A stretch of 8,781 bases of DNA. It comes from Calditrichia bacterium. GTDB lineage: Bacteria; Calditrichota; Calditrichia; RBG-13-44-9; J042. Shown here one piece after another: positions 6,602 to 8,781 of the stretch; position 1 is the first letter of the stretch, and each line of letters starts with the position of its first letter. The notes under the pieces were generated by a model, which had not been told where the DNA came from, did not search any database, and saw nothing but the letters and a program-made list of their open reading frames with translations. The stretch lies in assembly GCA_030430345.1 (NCBI GenBank), contig JAUIFT010000063.1, positions 1 through 8,781 of the forward strand. Direction: 5' to 3'. The position numbers and the translations under genes were made by a program.

Positions 6602-8781
6602 TCAAGCTGGCTTAAAAATGACGCCTTTATGTTTCTGTCCATTCATCTTTACTACGATCGGTTTTTTAAAACGCAGGTGGCGGGTATAAACTTTCTCTTC
6701 CGCAACCGGCTGGCTACGCAACCAATCCCAATCGACCAATGCTTCTTTGGTTTCTTCATTGGCAGTAAAATAGCCGACCATGAAAGAGGTAATATTCTGA
6801 AAAAAGTGCGATCCCTGGGAAGGGGTTACCGGCATGTCTTTAAATTTACCTTCGATAATTGCACGCGCGCCGGAGATTTGTTCCCACTTTACCGGAATGC
6901 CGAGCCAGGGATCCATCGAGCCCCAGCGGCCCACGCCGATCAACAAGTAAGGACGCTTTTCATTAATCAGCTTCATATTGAATTCATATACTTCCCGGGC
7001 TGTTTCCCGGCTTTTCGCCCGTTCATACGTTTCCGGGTCCACAAAAATAACATCATAAATTTCGTCAATTATCCCATTACCAAGCACCTGATTGCTTTTG
7101 CAAATCAGGGAAGATTCATCTATTTTTTCTACATTGAGACGCTCCAGTTCCCGGTTAAGGACCATTGGGCGCAGCTGCAGTACTGCAAATTCGGTAGGCG
7201 CCCCTTTTTCTACGGAGAGATTCACCGCAAATTCGATTTCTACCGGCGTTCCCATTCCTTTTCGCCCCAGTTCCAGCAGCTTATCAGTAATCTGCGGCAA
7301 GGGAAATATGCGGTCTTTTAGAATCGGGGCAAAAGTGACCACCCGTTGCCCTTCCCGGGAAATCCCATTATAAATGGCGTGGTTTTCATAAGAATACGTT
7401 GATCCGACATAATTTAAAGTGCCGTCCTGCTCAGCGGTTTCCAGAGACTCCGGTTTGAGCATCCCGGAATAACTATCGGCGGTGTCTCCCGGTTTGGCAT
7501 TGAGATCCAGCGCGTAAAACTCCAGTTGATTATTTTTCAGCACCTCAACAATAGAAGCAAATTGCGGAATATGATTGGGATATTTCGGGCAAAATTTTAC
7601 AGTGTGCCCCCCCTCGACAACCGTCTTCCCCAGCCCGAGAGAAATAGCAATAATCCCGTCCGTTGCGGTTTGTGGCGCCACCGGGTAAAAGTTGTAGGAA
7701 CGCGCGACACCGGCAAACTCCGGGTAAAACCGGTTTTCATGGCGGGAACCAACCATCTTTTGAATAATGACCGCCATCTTTTCCTCTTCCAGGCGGTAGG
7801 TGGTCATTTTGATGTAATCTTTCGTGCGCTTGTAAAATGTTGAGGCATATACACATTTAATTGTATTCAGCAATTGCTGCAGGCGCACCTCATTATCCTC
7901 ATCATTATTCGGCAGCATGAAGGTATCGTAAACACCGGCAAAGGGGTGATACTGAGAGTCTTCCAACAGACTGGAGGAACGCACCGCCAGCGGTTGATCG
8001 ACTAATTCCAGAAATTGAGAAAGCTGGTAAACAACATCTACCGGAAAACGATTTGCCTCCATAAAACGCCGGGTAATTTCTTCGTCGGATGATTCCTGCA
8101 AGGCAAAATGCCGCAGGTTATTTTCATCGAGGAAATAATCAAACACTTCTGTCCCAAGAATAACCCCGGGTGGTACATGCACTAAAACATCTTCAAACCG
8201 GGTGTGAAGCCCGGAGTTATTGATCAGCAAGTTCACAAAGCTGAGTCCCCGCGCTTTCCCTCCCAGGGAACCACCGCCGATGCGGGCAAAACTTTCCTGG
8301 GCGTCAAAAACATCTTTCTTAAAATCGGTAATGCTACCCCGCTGGCGAATTCGCCGGTATTGCCGGAGATATTTGATGATCATATCCCGCAAGTCGTCAA
8401 TTGTATCAAACTCCGATAGCTTGCGTGGGCGGATTTTTTCCGCCAGCCAAAATTCGGTGCGCGCCTTCAACCAGCTGGAGAAGTGATTATTATCCGCATG
8501 ATAGCGGATGCTATCAGTAGGCATAATTTCCAACTGCTTTTCCAGGGAAAGTAAATTGTAAGCACGCCCGACCTCTTTCCCTTCCGCTGTTCGGAAAACA
8601 AAATCTCCAAAACCGAAGTTGTCGATCATAAATTTGCGCAAGTCATTCAGCAGCGTTGGCGAATTTTTCAGGAGAAATGATGCGCCGGTGTTATAAGCAC
8701 GTTCTTCCTTTTCAGCAGAATTCGATTGCAGCAGGATGGGAATATCATGGTGTCGTTTTTTTACCGCTTTCGCGAACTCGA
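6602..8781 (-). CDS. Receiver-linked PEP/pyruvate-binding (PPDK N-terminal type) protein, 5' end outside window
   Basis: The frame is open to the right edge, giving 725 residues of a longer protein. Residues 1-60 resemble the end of a response-regulator receiver: strand DIPILLQS, then GASFLLKNSP with K38 at the conserved lysine position; the phosphoacceptor Asp, if present, lies outside. The ATP-binding domain of pyruvate phosphate dikinase/PEP synthase follows. Aligned by eye to the dikinase ATP site, K175 (GGKARG), R267 (AVRSSS), E514 and E516 (VEIEF), and Q535 and R537 (LQLRP) are all present, Glu replacing the first Asp. The remaining 186 residues hold neither the phosphohistidine motif (SHAAI type) nor a PEP/pyruvate barrel. 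Instead they have GVGRWGSMDPW (615-625) and SQGSHFFQN (654-662), which I cannot assign. It therefore binds ATP but is unlikely to be a working PEP synthase. A TTG at 8641 is inside the coding frame, not the start. It is first in the visible operon with dapB. Confidence 0.9.
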   Translation of the reverse strand, partial: EFAKAVKKRHHDIPILLQSNSAEKEERAYNTGASFLLKNSPTLLNDLRKFMIDNFGFGDFVFRTAEGKEVGRAYNLLSLEKQLEIMPTDSIRYHADNNHFSSWLKARTEFWLAEKIRPRKLSEFDTIDDLRDMIIKYLRQYRRIRQRGSITDFKKDVFDAQESFARIGGGSLGGKARGLSFVNLLINNSGLHTRFEDVLVHVPPGVILGTEVFDYFLDENNLRHFALQESSDEEITRRFMEANRFPVDVVYQLSQFLELVDQPLAVRSSSLLEDSQYHPFAGVYDTFMLPNNDEDNEVRLQQLLNTIKCVYASTFYKRTKDYIKMTTYRLEEEKMAVIIQKMVGSRHENRFYPEFAGVARSYNFYPVAPQTATDGIIAISLGLGKTVVEGGHTVKFCPKYPNHIPQFASIVEVLKNNQLEFYALDLNAKPGDTADSYSGMLKPESLETAEQDGTLNYVGSTYSYENHAIYNGISREGQRVVTFAPILKDRIFPLPQITDKLLELGRKGMGTPVEIEFAVNLSVEKGAPTEFAVLQLRPMVLNRELERLNVEKIDESSLICKSNQVLGNGIIDEIYDVIFVDPETYERAKSRETAREVYEFNMKLINEKRPYLLIGVGRWGSMDPWLGIPVKWEQISGARAIIEGKFKDMPVTPSQGSHFFQNITSFMVGYFTANEETKEALVDWDWLRSQPVAEEKVYTRHLRFKKPIVVKMNGQKHKGVIFKPA

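Noticed and set aside
6603..6605. TTG as start of dapB
   Set aside because: It overlaps the stop of the upstream gene and would place the strong AGGAGG site inside the coding region; the ATG at 6585-6587 fits better.
6629..7321. Open frame of 230 codons on the + strand
   Set aside because: It is antisense to the conserved ATP-binding and C-terminal regions of the 6602-8781 gene; the translation is low-complexity and Phe-rich with no recognisable motif.
8639..8641. TTG as start of the PEP/pyruvate-binding gene
   Set aside because: The frame stays open for 46 more codons to the window edge, and these read as a receiver-domain end.

Overview
The window carries three complete genes and two that run off its edges. 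A histidine-kinase block lies on the + strand (1-4577). A lipoprotein gene and a two-gene operon lie on the - strand (4695-8781). The lipobox lipoprotein with an Asn after the lipid cysteine, strong GGAGG ribosome sites, moderate G+C, long PAS-rich cytosolic hybrid kinases, and a receiver-linked PEP/pyruvate-binding protein suggest a Gram-negative environmental bacterium. A member of the Bacteroidota/Calditrichota-like (FCB) group is possible, but this rests on protein style only and is not firm.

Layout. 1-1014 (+) is the C-terminal part of a hybrid histidine kinase (ATPase domain plus receiver). After a 200-base gap comes 1215-4577 (+), a soluble 1120-residue hybrid kinase with five PAS domains, a phosphoacceptor His domain, an ATPase domain and a receiver; its C-terminal half is a paralogue of the first gene. 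A strong, symmetrical hairpin at 4636-4674 serves as terminator for this gene and for the convergent lipoprotein gene at 4695-5525 (-). The 261-base gap 5526-5786 holds a good promoter for the lipoprotein gene and two inverted repeats of unknown role. Next comes dapB-like 5787-6587 (-), then 14 bases upstream of it a gene at 6602-8781 (-) that enters from the right edge. That gene encodes the end of a receiver-like domain followed by a PEP-synthase-type ATP-binding domain and an unassigned C-terminal domain.

How they work together. The two kinases probably feed phosphorelays; neither shows a DNA-binding output domain, so they need an outside partner. The right-hand pair is probably co-transcribed. 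DapB makes tetrahydrodipicolinate for lysine and diaminopimelate; the role of its partner is unknown. The most unusual points are that partner's architecture (intact ATP site but no phosphohistidine or PEP-binding domain) and the DapB variant, which has lost the His-rich catalytic segment of the E. coli enzyme. No mobile element, CRISPR array, tRNA or rRNA was seen, and I see no clear evidence of a wholly new system.
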